In this document: one piece after another, positions 34,901-44,008 of the stretch
How positions within the stretch are numbered: position 1 is the stretch's first letter
How the letters are laid out: each line of letters opens with the position of its first letter
DNA from: Promethearchaeota archaeon
GTDB lineage: Archaea; Asgardarchaeota; Lokiarchaeia; Sigyniarchaeales; SOKP01
Assembly: GCA_019058295.1 (NCBI GenBank)
Contig: JAHPZI010000025.1
Span: 12,418 to 75,285 of the forward strand
Direction: 5' to 3'
Length of the DNA: 62,868 nt
The notes under the pieces: model-generated
Databases searched by the model: none
Told to the model about the DNA's origin: nothing
What the model saw: the letters and a program-made list of their open reading frames with translations, nothing else
Program-made: the position numbers and the translations under genes

Positions 34901-36411
34901 CTTAATTTTTTCTCAGCTTCCTTTATATCCGTTATATTAGTAACAATTAACATGACTAAATCAGAATCTCCACCACGCTTAATAGGGATAAAACGTGTTG
35001 TATACCATGCTTCAGCAAATCCAGGAACATCAATAGTTAATGGAAATCCCGTTTCAAAAACCTTTTCAAAAGAATGCTTATACATATCTTGATTTTCTGG
35101 CATTAAATACTCGTATAAATTCATTCCAATAACAGGTTCTTTTATGATTTTTTGTGGTATATGGTTTATATACTGTATTATATTATTACGATCAACTGTT
35201 ATGATAAAATCTGGGGTGTTTTCTAATAAAGAGGTAAGTTGTGCTTCTGATTCTTTTAATTTTTGCTCTGACTCTTTTTGTTCAATAATAATTTTTAATC
35301 TATTTCCAATTTCTTTGATTAAATCTATTTCACTTTTAAGAAATGGAACATTTTCAAGGAAATAAACTGAAATCATTAATGGCTTTTCATTAATAATAAC
35401 TTGAGTTGAGAATTTCCATTTAGTCTTCCTTAAATTATCAGTTTCATACTTTTTATCATTATATATGATTCTTGCACATGTAAGTGTCGGAAATTGACAA
35501 GCATGAGGAATTAATTCCAAGATGCTTTCAATTACATCATTTATTGAGAGATCTGGGCTATCTATTATTGTGGAAATACTATATAAACAATTGAGTTCTC
35601 TTACTAATTTTCTAAGATTATTATCAAATTCCTCTAGTTTTTTCTCTGCTTCTTTACGCTCGGTAATATCTCTCGCTATTATAATTGCAAACATATCACC
35701 TTCTTCATTCGTATTTGTTTTACCTTTAACATCGATCCACATCCAATTTCCATCTTTATGTCTAACTCTTACTTCCTCTTTGCCTTCACCCTCTTTAAAA
35801 CCATTTTTTAGGGCATCATAGGCCTTCTTAATATCATCGGGATGAAGTACTTCTGATATATTCTTACCTATTAAATCGCCCTTTGTTCGACCTTTTATGG
35901 TAATAGCTGCCTTTTCATTAAGATATTCGATTTCAAAATTTTGATTAATAATTCCTATCATATCAATCGCATTCTCAGCAATAAGTCGATATTTTTCCTC
36001 GGATTCTCTCAATTTTAGTTCAGTTTGCTTTCTTGCTGTAACATCATTAGCAATTCCAATAATTGCGCAAATTTTTCCATTTCCCTTTATTGGAATCCCA
36101 TAAGTTTCAATATAAACAGCGTCGCTATTTTTTGTCTTAAGTTTAAGTTCAATGTAATCTCGATTTCTTCCATTTTTTATAATTTCTTTTACTCCATTAA
36201 AAAACTTTTCAGTATATTCTTGATCAAGCAAATCATTCAACATTATATCCATAAGTTCTTCTCTCTTATATCCAAAAGTCTCTAGAGCAATGTCATTTGC
36301 ATCAATAAAAATTCCATTTACATCTATAACATATATTAAGTCTAAAGAGCTATTAAATAGCTCTTTATAATGTTCCCTAACATTTTCCCGAATGGAAATA
36401 ACTTCTTCCAA
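31954..36411 (-). CDS. giant multi-PAS sensor protein with degenerate histidine-kinase core and C-terminal longin/roadblock-like domain
   Basis: 1485 residues, no membrane span, cytosolic. About eight PAS/PAC units can be counted from the repeated ESEEKYR(L/S/N)I...EN starts, with one GAF-like domain at about 265-390 between PAS 2 and PAS 3. The kinase-like part follows near residue 1135. The HisKA helix reads TQLSEKLKYPLSVI, where the phospho-acceptor His of SHELRTPL is replaced by Glu. The N box (IRFKQIFEYFLISSMKNTP) lacks the catalytic Asn residues, and no DxGxG box is visible. So it is probably not an active histidine kinase. The last 140 residues (LIHLYIIYHSGILLYDHPF, then VLIVEEENPVIKKKLNALI) resemble profilin-like longin/roadblock modules; that is tentative. 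Confidence 0.85.
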   Translation of the reverse strand: MEEVISIRENVREHYKELFNSSLDLIYVIDVNGIFIDANDIALETFGYKREELMDIMLNDLLDQEYTEKFFNGVKEIIKNGRNRDYIELKLKTKNSDAVYIETYGIPIKGNGKICAIIGIANDVTARKQTELKLRESEEKYRLIAENAIDMIGIINQNFEIEYLNEKAAITIKGRTKGDLIGKNISEVLHPDDIKKAYDALKNGFKEGEGKEEVRVRHKDGNWMWIDVKGKTNTNEEGDMFAIIIARDITERKEAEKKLEEFDNNLRKLVRELNCLYSISTIIDSPDLSINDVIESILELIPHACQFPTLTCARIIYNDKKYETDNLRKTKWKFSTQVIINEKPLMISVYFLENVPFLKSEIDLIKEIGNRLKIIIEQKESEQKLKESEAQLTSLLENTPDFIITVDRNNIIQYINHIPQKIIKEPVIGMNLYEYLMPENQDMYKHSFEKVFETGFPLTIDVPGFAEAWYTTRFIPIKRGGDSDLVMLIVTNITDIKEAEKKLRESEEKYRNIIENTKDAIIVYGIDGILKFSSPQLEKILGRKIKPGTKIFKHIHPDDLGRLAELLRRFVREKRNFLKEQVEYRVLHGDGHYVWLSGSADYYNDEDGSSINLISALRDITEKKHTEEKLRESEEKYRLISENANDMIAVINEKFEYEYINEETTSRLMGYNNNDAIGKSVLEFIHPSDKTIVIEALNKGFRTGEAMLQLRFKQKDGNWIWLESRGKLFRDRDDQLKGLIISRDITGRINSEQKIRESEEKYRSLVENSPNSIALLNSKGVIIDCNKETATLIGLSMDKILGNKYIDLFTIPKEKTPWLIETFKKAIKNDLTEPIEFEFNNKEDVKKWVESSVSLIVLDNETLIQVVSQDITSRKIAEQMLKDSEKKYRVISENAYDMITVINEKFEYEYVNEKAHQDVLGYSKDELLGKPAVEMLHPDDVRKVMKKWRKGIKKGEETSELRFRKKDDTYLWLEVRGKLFKDRDGFIKGILISRDINKRKLAEEKLRESEEKYRSILENMREGYIETDLKGNFTFVNKRVSEFSGYSKDELYKMKVNQVIADKDIDNILEKSKKLIKGEVDQIVIEYETIPKEGPHKYIEASVNLKYDSQGNKIGFYGVYRDITERKEAKELIKKEREKLKELDVIKRDLTTQLSEKLKYPLSVISDVSEVLIESYQDQLDTNAQRLLELIREGGEKSTNMIERILDISKIESHKFQLKKQIENINEIVNECIHEAYENLKFREVGITLKVREEIFAEVDKIRFKQIFEYFLISSMKNTPKQEKISISLQKKDDYAKIQIKNHEIEAKYDEYPFEMQYSDDIMKLHQGVLLREFDRNKSKRTITIMLPMINWYDKLIHLYIIYHSGILLYDHPFLIEGDSNDSLIISGGIIGMMSMLKEIIKGEKKIRTIDHGDRKIMFKLNSTEDVVFVLIVEEENPVIKKKLNALIEDFEDYYREQMKDIKRVCIMTHKWKGTIFLVKKHFKS

Positions 36412-36685
36412 TTAATTTTCACCTTATCTTTTTATTGGACTTAATTAGCCTAATTATTAAGTTAATTGGGTTAACCAAATAATCGAACATAATCAGATTT
36501 TCACTACTTCCTCTATTTATTAAAGTGTAAAAAGGATTTATATAATATCATTTGTCCAGTATATAAATAACAAAAAAATACTTATTTATATCCTCGCTTT
36601 AGAATCAGATTTTAATGGTTTTATTAAATGAAAAAAACTTATTTTAAAGCTCTTATTATAACATATTGTATTTAATAATATCCAA

Positions 36686-36756
36686 GCGCTCGTAGTATAG
36701 GGGTAGAATATCAGGTTCCCAACCTGATGACCCGGGTTCAATTCCCGGCGGGCGCA
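36686..36756 (+). tRNA. tRNA-Gly(CCC)
   Basis: Cloverleaf checked by hand. The acceptor arm gcgctcg pairs with cgggcgc over 7 bp (one T-G). The anticodon stem is tcagg/cctga around the 7-nt loop ttcccaa, giving anticodon CCC. The T arm is ccggg ttcaatt cccgg. The discriminator is A at 36756 and CCA is not encoded. No intron. It lies 10 nt from the 3' end of the convergent EF-2 paralogue. Confidence 0.96.
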
Positions 36757-36765
36757 TTTGATTTT

Positions 36766-38955
36766 TTACCAAGATAACCCTTTTAAAAAACGTAAATCAT
36801 TTATTAAATTCTCTGCTTCGTGTGATGGAACCTCCAAAAACGCAAAAAGCTCATTTTGCCAAAATGCTCTACCAGATGTGGCAGATCTTATCTCTTCAGC
36901 AAATTTGATTGAATGTCTAACTGGTAATAATATCTCAATTATCGCTTGATAATCATTTTCTTGATTAATTTCTTTTATTTTTGCAGAATATTTTGTTAAT
37001 AATGAAACAGTCTTTTTTATGTAATCGGGAGGGAGTTGTATTATAGTATGATAAATTGGTTCCATAAGAATAAGTTCAGCTTCATTTAACGCTTTTTTGA
37101 TTGCCTCATAAAACATCGCAGATAATTCTGTGAATGCTGTTTGCTCATCGATACTGGTGATATTTAAAACGTTAATAATAATTTTAAGTTCGGTTAGTTT
37201 TTCACCACATAGAGGGCCATTTAAACTAATATTCTCAATGATTTCTATTACTAAATTTTTAAGGAACTCGTCAAATTCGTTTTTCTCTTGACAAATTAAT
37301 AAATTTAAATGATCATTACAATTCCAAAAATTCTCAATTTCTGAATCTGAAAGATTTGTGTTTTCTTTTAGTGCTGTTTGAAGCTTCTCACGAGGTTTGA
37401 ATGCTCTATAATCATGTGTTTGGAAAAATTTCAACGTTTTTTCATCCAGCCTTTCAATTTTTAGTTCAAGTGAATTCTGGTTATTAGGAGCTACTACTTT
37501 TATTATAGAAGATTGAGTTCTACATGATTCCTTAAAAACTGGTCTGGGTTCTGATGTTGAAACTTTAATACCTCTTTTTTCAATATCATTAACAGTAATT
37601 TCAAGATGTAAGGGACCCATTCCAGAAAGTAAAAATTCTCCATTTTCCTCATTAATTTCAAATTTGAGATTAGGATCTTCAATAAGTAAGTTCTCAATTA
37701 GTTCCTTCATTTTATCTAATTCTCTCAAATATTCAGGTTCTATTGATACTGAAACTACTGGTGTGGATATATATTTAACATTCTCAAAAGGAACCATCTT
37801 CTCAATATAACTAGGATCGACAATTGTCTCACCGCTACGAATCTTTTTAAGCCCTTCGAGCGCAACTACATTCCCTACTGGAATGGAATCAACTTGTTCA
37901 CGCCTCTGCCCCATAAAGATTGCTATGCGTTGAATGGTTTCATAATTATTTTCTCTTAATAAGAAAACTTCTGTTTTATTTGAACATTGTCCTGAAAAAA
38001 TTCTTCCTGTTGCGACTAACCTATTTTTATCTGCTTGAACCTTACTCAAACAAATAATTAACGGTCCCTTAGGCTCGCAAGATATCATTGCTTTCCCAAC
38101 ATGAGAATCTAATTCCCCCTCATATATTTTTTTAATTCTATATTTTTGAGCTTCAATAGGATTTGGTAAGTGATCTACAACCATTTCCAACACAGCCCTG
38201 TGAATTGGAAGATAAACAGCTAAATCCGCATAAGTTTCTTTGGAATAGGTCTCTTTATTGTATCTTTGTTTAATGTCCTTAAATTTCAAATCACTTTTTT
38301 CTATGATATTTACAGTAAATCCCCATTTATGGAGCGCTGATCCAAATGCTACGTTTCCATCTGCAGGAGAAACTTTCCATTCCTCATTAAAAGGAGGATC
38401 TGCATATCTCTCAATGAGAGTATTAAAATCTTTAATTATTCTAATATACTTTTTTCTAATATCTTCATCTCCAAGCTTTAATTCTCTGATAAGGCGATCG
38501 ACTTTATTAATGAAAAGTACAGGTTTGACGCCTTCTTGTAATGCTTGTCTTATGACGGTTTCCGATTGGGTTATAATTTCTTCTACGGCATCAACAACTA
38601 CAACAACACCATCAACAAGTCTTAATGCTCGAGTGACCTTTCCGCTGAAATCTAAATGTCCTGGTGTGTCAACAAGATTTATAAGAAAAGGTTCGTGTTC
38701 TTCAAGAGTTTTTTCGTAATAAAGTGAAATATTTGTAGATTTCATCGTAATACCACGTTTCTGTTCTTCTTCAAGATAATCGAGGGCCCGAGCTTCACCC
38801 GCTAAATCTGGAGACAAAAATCCTGCTTCACTTAAAAGAGAATCACTTAGAGTTGTTTTACCGTGGTCTATATGACCAACAAAACCAATATTTCTAATTT
38901 GATGAGTCTTTTCCATTAATTTTAGAATTTCAGAAATTTCCTTGCGCCGTGGCAT
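36766..38955 (-). CDS. EF-2-family GTPase paralogue lacking the diphthamide loop
   Basis: 729-residue translational GTPase with the EF-2/EF-G architecture. G1 is GHIDHGKT (residues 27-34), then the RGIT switch I, DTPGHLDF, and NKVD. Domains II-III follow (GKAMISCEPKGP, then FLLSGMGPLHLEI). In domain IV, where archaeal EF-2 has LHEDAIHRGPAQ with the His modified to diphthamide, this protein reads NVLNITSIDEQTAF (about residues 590-610). The modified His, the HRG and the Gln are gone. Domain V ends LEVPSHEAENLINDLRF instead of the usual YEpvP..LA. It is therefore a paralogue resembling the EF-2-like proteins known from several Asgard genomes; the role may not be canonical translocation. Confidence 0.9.
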   Translation of the reverse strand: MPRRKEISEILKLMEKTHQIRNIGFVGHIDHGKTTLSDSLLSEAGFLSPDLAGEARALDYLEEEQKRGITMKSTNISLYYEKTLEEHEPFLINLVDTPGHLDFSGKVTRALRLVDGVVVVVDAVEEIITQSETVIRQALQEGVKPVLFINKVDRLIRELKLGDEDIRKKYIRIIKDFNTLIERYADPPFNEEWKVSPADGNVAFGSALHKWGFTVNIIEKSDLKFKDIKQRYNKETYSKETYADLAVYLPIHRAVLEMVVDHLPNPIEAQKYRIKKIYEGELDSHVGKAMISCEPKGPLIICLSKVQADKNRLVATGRIFSGQCSNKTEVFLLRENNYETIQRIAIFMGQRREQVDSIPVGNVVALEGLKKIRSGETIVDPSYIEKMVPFENVKYISTPVVSVSIEPEYLRELDKMKELIENLLIEDPNLKFEINEENGEFLLSGMGPLHLEITVNDIEKRGIKVSTSEPRPVFKESCRTQSSIIKVVAPNNQNSLELKIERLDEKTLKFFQTHDYRAFKPREKLQTALKENTNLSDSEIENFWNCNDHLNLLICQEKNEFDEFLKNLVIEIIENISLNGPLCGEKLTELKIIINVLNITSIDEQTAFTELSAMFYEAIKKALNEAELILMEPIYHTIIQLPPDYIKKTVSLLTKYSAKIKEINQENDYQAIIEILLPVRHSIKFAEEIRSATSGRAFWQNELFAFLEVPSHEAENLINDLRFLKGLSW

Positions 38956-39184
38956 TGCTTTTTATAAAAATATTCCTAAATCTTATTAATACAAATAAAT
39001 AATACGATTAAAATTTTAGTATTGATAATCTACAGAGGAAATGGGGGTTTTGTTAATCATGATTATGGATTTACTTTTGTTTATTTTGTATATCTTTTTA
39101 TATAATGAAAATCAGTATTAAACATACGAACTCACCAATTAATTAATTAATAAAATAAAAAAAATTTTTGAGGCTGTAAATAAA

Positions 39185-39682
39185 ATGAGTGCGAGATTAC
39201 CTTTAATTATCGTAGGCGCAGTATTGATGATTGTGTCTATTTTTTTACCAACTCTATACTGGTATGTACATATGGAAGCTTTTGGTGTTGAAGTTGATGG
39301 TGCAATATATTACTGGATGTATGGTTTAATTTATGCCATAATAACAGCAAAATCAGAATATACAGATACAGAATATACAAGTTCATATGTTGGTATTGAC
39401 CCCGATCCACTTGGCGTAATTTTTATGATGCTAATTATTGCAGGTGCAATAGTGGCACTGGTATTAGGGACAGCCACAGAACAAAAAGTTGCTTTTATTG
39501 GGGGATTACTTGGATTACTTGGCATAATCGGTTTTTATGTAAGTGTTCTAATGGCAATACCTATGACCCCTACACATGTGATTGTAGAAGAAGGTTTTTA
39601 TCCTTTGCCCTTCATTGGATTTTTTGTATGTATAACAGGCGGGATCCTAGCTTTAGTTGGAGGAGTATTAGAAAAATACTAA
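39185..39682 (+). CDS. small four-helix membrane protein
   Basis: 165 residues with four hydrophobic helices at about 5-25, 75-97, 99-123 and 135-160. It has an extracytoplasmic loop of about 50 residues between the first two (YVHMEAFGVEVDGAIYYWMYG). Gly/Ala-rich helix motifs (GGLLGLLGIIGFYV, ITGGILALVGGVL) recur in the last three helices. Similar small proteins of unknown function are frequent in Asgard archaea; no family is assigned. It starts with ATG and ends in a T-tract terminator. It is divergent from the EF-2 paralogue across a 229-nt gap. Confidence 0.65.
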   Translation: MSARLPLIIVGAVLMIVSIFLPTLYWYVHMEAFGVEVDGAIYYWMYGLIYAIITAKSEYTDTEYTSSYVGIDPDPLGVIFMMLIIAGAIVALVLGTATEQKVAFIGGLLGLLGIIGFYVSVLMAIPMTPTHVIVEEGFYPLPFIGFFVCITGGILALVGGVLEKY

Positions 39683-39689
39683 ATTTAAA

Positions 39690-39711
39690 ATTTTTTTCTT
39701 TTTTTTTTTTT
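39690..39711 (+). terminator. T-tract terminator
   Basis: A run of about 22 bases, nearly all T on the plus strand, lies just 8 nt after the stop of the small membrane-protein gene. Archaeal RNA polymerase terminates at T-tracts without needing a hairpin. Confidence 0.6.
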
Positions 39712-39891
39712 GGATTTTATATTTGGTCATTACAACATCAATAAGTATAATTTTTAACCCTTTCAAAAAGCATCAAGTTTATTAATAAAATCTATTTTAT
39801 CTTAAAACATATAAGGATGAGCTTTAATCTTTAAAAAATATAAGCAATAATTCTATAAGCTACGAAATCTTTTTTATTAAAAAGTGGAAGA

Positions 39892-39986
39892 GGGAAATGA
39901 TTCTTCATAACTCAAGATCTTCTACATTTATCGATTTAAGCTAATCGATTTCAGATGGGTCAGAGCATTCAATAAAATCATTTCCC
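39892..39986. other. inverted-repeat element in the 329-nt gap before purN
   Basis: The gap 39683-40011 lies between convergent genes and has no ORF. In it, an 11-nt arm at 39892-39902 is perfectly complementary to 39976-39986. Inside is a 7-bp hairpin (39930-39936 with 39943-39949, 6-nt loop). The rest of the gap is A/T-rich with the T-tract of the upstream gene. It may be a structured 3' element of either gene, a bidirectional terminator, a small RNA or a MITE; nothing more can be said. Confidence 0.5.
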
Positions 39987-40011
39987 ATAATAAAAGTATC
40001 TAATCTTTTAT

Positions 40012-40644
40012 TTATAATTTAACTTCACCATCAATTCTAACTATTCTTCCATCCACATGCAATCGATTCTCATAAAATAATTCAATTGCTTTAGGAAATG
40101 CTTTATGTTCCCATTCTAATATTCTAGGTCCCAGTATATCCTTTGTGTCCGTATCATAAACCGGTACAGCATACTGTATTATGATTGGTCCATGATCTTC
40201 TTCTGGATCAACAAAATGAACAGTAACGCCTGATACTTTGACTCCATAAGCGAGAGCATCCTCATGTGCATGCATTCCTTTAAAAGATGGCAATAGAGCA
40301 GGATGGATATTCATAACATTTCTATCAAAATGTTCTATAAATAATTGACTTACAAAACGCATATATCCAACGAGTACAATCAGCTCGCAACCGTATTTAT
40401 CTAAGACTTCAATCATTTTCTGGTCAAAGTCTTCCCTAGTTCCCTTAAATTTATCTGATTCAATTAAGACACTGGGAATATTATGATTTTTTGCCCGTTC
40501 CATGCAAAATGCTCCAGCTTTATTACATATTAAAACTTCTACTGCTGCTTTATTTTTTAAAATTCCATTTTCAGTTGCTTGAACAATTGCTTCGAAATTA
40601 GAACCACTTCCGCTTGCGATAGCTCCAATTTTTAAAATTGCCAT
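40012..40644 (-). CDS. purN: phosphoribosylglycinamide formyltransferase 1
   Basis: Purine-biosynthesis enzyme using 10-formyltetrahydrofolate to formylate GAR. 210 residues. The phosphate-binding N-terminus is IGAIASGSGSNFEAI. The catalytic Asn and His are in NIHPALLPSFKG, and the catalytic Asp in VTVHFVDPEEDHGPII. No other purine genes are nearby. The folate-dependent PurN in an archaeon suggests bacterial-like one-carbon use, although MBL/COG1237 above hints at a pterin pathway; both are only hints. Confidence 0.95.
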   Translation of the reverse strand: MAILKIGAIASGSGSNFEAIVQATENGILKNKAAVEVLICNKAGAFCMERAKNHNIPSVLIESDKFKGTREDFDQKMIEVLDKYGCELIVLVGYMRFVSQLFIEHFDRNVMNIHPALLPSFKGMHAHEDALAYGVKVSGVTVHFVDPEEDHGPIIIQYAVPVYDTDTKDILGPRILEWEHKAFPKAIELFYENRLHVDGRIVRIDGEVKL

Positions 40645-40763
40645 AATACCATCTAATATTCATTTTTAAAAAAACTTTGTATGAAATAGAGAATTTAAAC
40701 TATAACTTTATTTTAATACATAATAGAAAGGTTTTTATTTGTTCTTTTTTATTTCTTACTTAG

Positions 40764-40823
40764 AACTTTAAAGTTGTTTCTTCAAATTTAATTCTCTTAT
40801 AATTAAATTGATTCAAGAGAATT
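40764..40823. promoter_or_regulatory. palindromes in the purN-fttA divergent gap
   Basis: The 315-nt gap 40645-40959 has no ORF. At 40764-40775 there is a perfect 12-bp palindrome, aactttaaagtt. At 40790-40798 and 40815-40823 a 9-bp arm pairs (aattctctt / aagagaatt) around a 16-nt spacer. Either could be an operator for the divergent purN and fttA genes; AT-rich background makes chance plausible. Confidence 0.3.
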
Positions 40824-40959
40824 ATAACCTGTTTATTCGAATTTAACATTAACATATAATGAAAATATATTCACGTATAAATGAATTTGTAGTGAAATAA
40901 ATAGAGATTCAATAGATAATCCTATAAATAATATTTATTTTAAAATAGAGGGATAGAAT

Positions 40960-42876
40960 TTGAGTTTTGAAAGGGAATTAGAAAGAATTAAGCAAGAAAT
41001 AATCCAGAATCTTCCTCCGGATATTATTATTAAAGATATCGAATTTGAAGGTCCTGAAATCGCAGTTTACTCTGAAAATAGTTCCGATCTTAATACAATT
41101 GATAGCTCAAATGTTTTAAAAGATTTAGCGAAATTAATGAGAAAAAGAGTTGTCTTTCGATGGAATGTTGATAAAAGAAAAGATCCTAGCGAAACAGAAG
41201 ATTATATAAGAAATCTAATAGGAGAAGAAGCGGAGATTTCTGCTATCGAATTTGATCATACAAGAGGCGAAGTTATTATAGAATCAGGGAAACCAGGCCT
41301 AGTAATAGGCAAAAAAGGGGTTAATTTAAAAGAGATAAGAGCTAATACGTTTTGGCAACCTAAAACAATACGAACGCCTCCTTTAGCTTCAAGGACTATT
41401 CAGTTAATAAGGGGTATGTTAAGAAAGGAAAGGAAAACACAAAAAGATATTTTATTGCGAATTGGGAAAAGAATACATAGACCAACACTTTTTAACAATT
41501 TAAACATAAGAATGACTGCTTTGGGAGGGTTTAGAGAAGTTGGTCGATCTTGTATATTGATGCAAACAAAAGATAGTAATGTTTTAATTGATTGTGGATT
41601 AAATGTCGGCAACCCTAAAGATAAATTCCCTTTCTTTGATATTCCTGAGTTTTCAGTAAGAGATCTAGATGCCATCATTATATCTCATGCACATTTAGAT
41701 CATTGTGGTCTTGTTCCATTTCTCTTCAAATATGGTTACAGAGGGCCTGTGTATTCCACATTACCGACGAGGAATTTATCTACCATGCTCCAATTGGATT
41801 ATGTTCAAATTTGTGAAAAAGAAGGTATAAGTCCTCCATACTCTAAAAGAGATGTTAAAGCAGCTGTACTTCATACAATACCTCTATCTTGGGGAAAAGT
41901 AACAGATATAGCACCTGATATTAAATTAACCCTTCACAATTCTGGTCATATATTAGGATCTTCTATAATACATTTACACTTTGGAAAAGGAGGGTACAAC
42001 TTTGTTTATACAGGCGATTTTAAATTTCAAAAAACGCGATTGCTTGAAAAGGCTACTGTTAAATTTCCAAGAGTTGAAAGTTTACTTATTGAGGCTACTT
42101 ATGGCGGGCCACAAGATCGGATTCCGAGTCGACAAGAATCAGAAAAAGAACTTAAACAAATATTAAATTCTACTCTTAGAAAGGGGGGCAAGGTTTTAAT
42201 TCCAGTATTAGCTGTGGGAAGAGCTCAAGAACTAATAATAATTTTAGAAGAATTTATCTCTAAAGACATTATAGAAAAAGTCCCAATATTCCTTGATGGA
42301 TTAATAAGTGAAGCTACAGCAATTCACACTGCTAACCCGGATTTTCTTAGCAGCGATCTTCGGGAGAAAATTTTACATCAAGGAAAAAATCCATTCTTGT
42401 CAGACTTCTTCACAACCGTAACTTCTCACGAAGAACGATTAGATATTATTAAAGGAGGACCATGTATTATAATGGCGACGAGTGGCATGCTGATTGGAGG
42501 TCCATCTGTGCAGTATTTAAGAGAATTAGCAAACGACGTCAAAAATTCGCTAATTTTTGTTTCTTATCAAGTAGCTGGAACATTAGGTAATAGAATTCAG
42601 AGGGGCTTCAAAGAGTTTCAATATATAAACCAAAAAGGGCGAACTCAACTTGTAAAATTGAATTTAAAAGTTTTTACGCTAGAAGGGTTCTCAGGTCATA
42701 GTTCGCGTAGCCAGATTTCCCAATTCTTAAGAAAAATTCAACCTAGACCAAAAATGGTGATAACAAACCATGGAGAATCTAGCAAATGCGTAAGCTTATC
42801 CCAGATGATTCATAAAAAATTGAGAAAAAGCACTAAGTCACCTCTTAATAGAGAAACTTTATTATTAAAAGAATGA
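40960..42876 (+). CDS. fttA: KH/MBL/beta-CASP ribonuclease, transcription termination factor (aCPSF1/FttA)
   Basis: Archaeal homologue of eukaryotic CPSF73; acts as 3'-end endo/exonuclease and general transcription terminator. 638 residues. N-terminal KH domains (residues 1-140), with the GxxG motif in LVIGKKGVN; the MBL domain with SHAHLDHCG; the beta-CASP domain and terminal motifs (SGHSSRSQI, ITNHGE). The catalytic metal ligands SGHILGSS and YTGDFKF are in place. The start is TTG at 40960 after agaggga. Divergent from purN. This gene is almost universal in archaea and is a strong indicator of archaeal origin. Confidence 0.97.
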   Translation: MSFERELERIKQEIIQNLPPDIIIKDIEFEGPEIAVYSENSSDLNTIDSSNVLKDLAKLMRKRVVFRWNVDKRKDPSETEDYIRNLIGEEAEISAIEFDHTRGEVIIESGKPGLVIGKKGVNLKEIRANTFWQPKTIRTPPLASRTIQLIRGMLRKERKTQKDILLRIGKRIHRPTLFNNLNIRMTALGGFREVGRSCILMQTKDSNVLIDCGLNVGNPKDKFPFFDIPEFSVRDLDAIIISHAHLDHCGLVPFLFKYGYRGPVYSTLPTRNLSTMLQLDYVQICEKEGISPPYSKRDVKAAVLHTIPLSWGKVTDIAPDIKLTLHNSGHILGSSIIHLHFGKGGYNFVYTGDFKFQKTRLLEKATVKFPRVESLLIEATYGGPQDRIPSRQESEKELKQILNSTLRKGGKVLIPVLAVGRAQELIIILEEFISKDIIEKVPIFLDGLISEATAIHTANPDFLSSDLREKILHQGKNPFLSDFFTTVTSHEERLDIIKGGPCIIMATSGMLIGGPSVQYLRELANDVKNSLIFVSYQVAGTLGNRIQRGFKEFQYINQKGRTQLVKLNLKVFTLEGFSGHSSRSQISQFLRKIQPRPKMVITNHGESSKCVSLSQMIHKKLRKSTKSPLNRETLLLKE

Positions 42877-42988
42877 CCTAAAGTGATAATAAAATAAAAG
42901 CTCTTTTGTTTTAATAGGAAAACTTAATTTTTTTAAAAAGCAATTATTTTTAGAATTATCTCGAATATTGATATCTTAGTGTGATTTT

Positions 42989-43939
42989 TTGAGTCGAATA
43001 AAATCTAGTATATCTAATAATAAAACGTCAATTTTTCGTCGGTTTATCCAGCTGACTTTTTTTGTCGTTATTAATTACGTAATTATCGAATGGATTTTCT
43101 CTATTAATTTAAAAAGCTTTGAAGTTTTTGTAAAAGCACTCCCAGTTCTCAATTCGCCAAGAAACCCCCTCTCAAAGGGAGCTGGTTTCGTAGAATATAT
43201 ATTTTATTCTATAGCTAAAGGTGAATTTCCATTTTTTATTATAGCTTTATTTTTATTATTCATATTATTTACAAATAGGTTTTTTTGCGGGTGGATCTGT
43301 CCTATCGGAACAATCCAAGATGGTTTATCCGCACTAGGGGCTAAAAATAAAACTTTTAAGAAGGAAACACATGACTCTTTATTAAAATTCAAATATTTCC
43401 TTATTGTATTATTATTAATTATTATTGTTCCTTTAGGGGTAACTAAAACAACGGATATAGCATTTCATAACGATTATAAAGAAAATCTAGGTTCTTGGGC
43501 AGAACAACCCGTAGGATTCTTTTCATTATCAGAATATATTTTTGTTTTTTTTCCCAATTTAATGACCGAAATTTTCGAAAATTGGGAAGAAACTGCATTA
43601 GAACCACTTTTTTCTGACTTTTGGGTATTCTTTTTTTTTCTTTTCTATTTAATTGTTATAACGTTAGCAATATTCTATCCACGATTTTATTGCAAATATA
43701 TGTGCCCATTTGGTGCAATTGCTGCGAGGTTAAGTCGTTATAGTTTCTTAAAACTGACAAGAAGCCCTGTTCGATGTGTTGGTAGAGCAGAATGTGGTAT
43801 ATGCGAACGGGTCTGTCCTAAGCAGATTAGAATCTTAGATGAACCTTATGAATTTTTTACAGGTAATGGCGAATGTAACCTTTGCGGAAAATGTATCGAT
43901 AAATGTCCTTATAACGCAATAAGTATAAGATTTGGATAA
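42989..43939 (+). CDS. NapH-like membrane 4Fe-4S ferredoxin
   Basis: Polytopic iron-sulfur protein of the NapH/MauN type, 316 residues. About five helices (near 20-40, 80-98, 125-143, 170-190, 205-225). Two membrane-proximal cysteine motifs, FFCGWICPIG and KYMCPFG, are family hallmarks. The C-terminus has two 4Fe-4S clusters (CVGRAECGICERVCP, CNLCGKCIDKCP). Expected role is quinol or electron transfer to a periplasm-side reductase or to ferredoxin; no partner oxidoreductase is nearby. The start is TTG 42989. The GTG eight bases upstream runs into a stop after three codons. Confidence 0.9.
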   Translation: MSRIKSSISNNKTSIFRRFIQLTFFVVINYVIIEWIFSINLKSFEVFVKALPVLNSPRNPLSKGAGFVEYIFYSIAKGEFPFFIIALFLLFILFTNRFFCGWICPIGTIQDGLSALGAKNKTFKKETHDSLLKFKYFLIVLLLIIIVPLGVTKTTDIAFHNDYKENLGSWAEQPVGFFSLSEYIFVFFPNLMTEIFENWEETALEPLFSDFWVFFFFLFYLIVITLAIFYPRFYCKYMCPFGAIAARLSRYSFLKLTRSPVRCVGRAECGICERVCPKQIRILDEPYEFFTGNGECNLCGKCIDKCPYNAISIRFG

Positions 43940-44008
43940 TATAAGCAAATATTTTATTATTACATGTTGTCTTTATTTATATACTAGGTATTAACATTAA
44001 CTTGAACT

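Noticed and set aside
36459..36485. Palindrome around ggttaacc upstream of the multi-PAS gene
   Set aside because: Only 8 bp; likely chance in this AT-rich setting, although an operator cannot be excluded.
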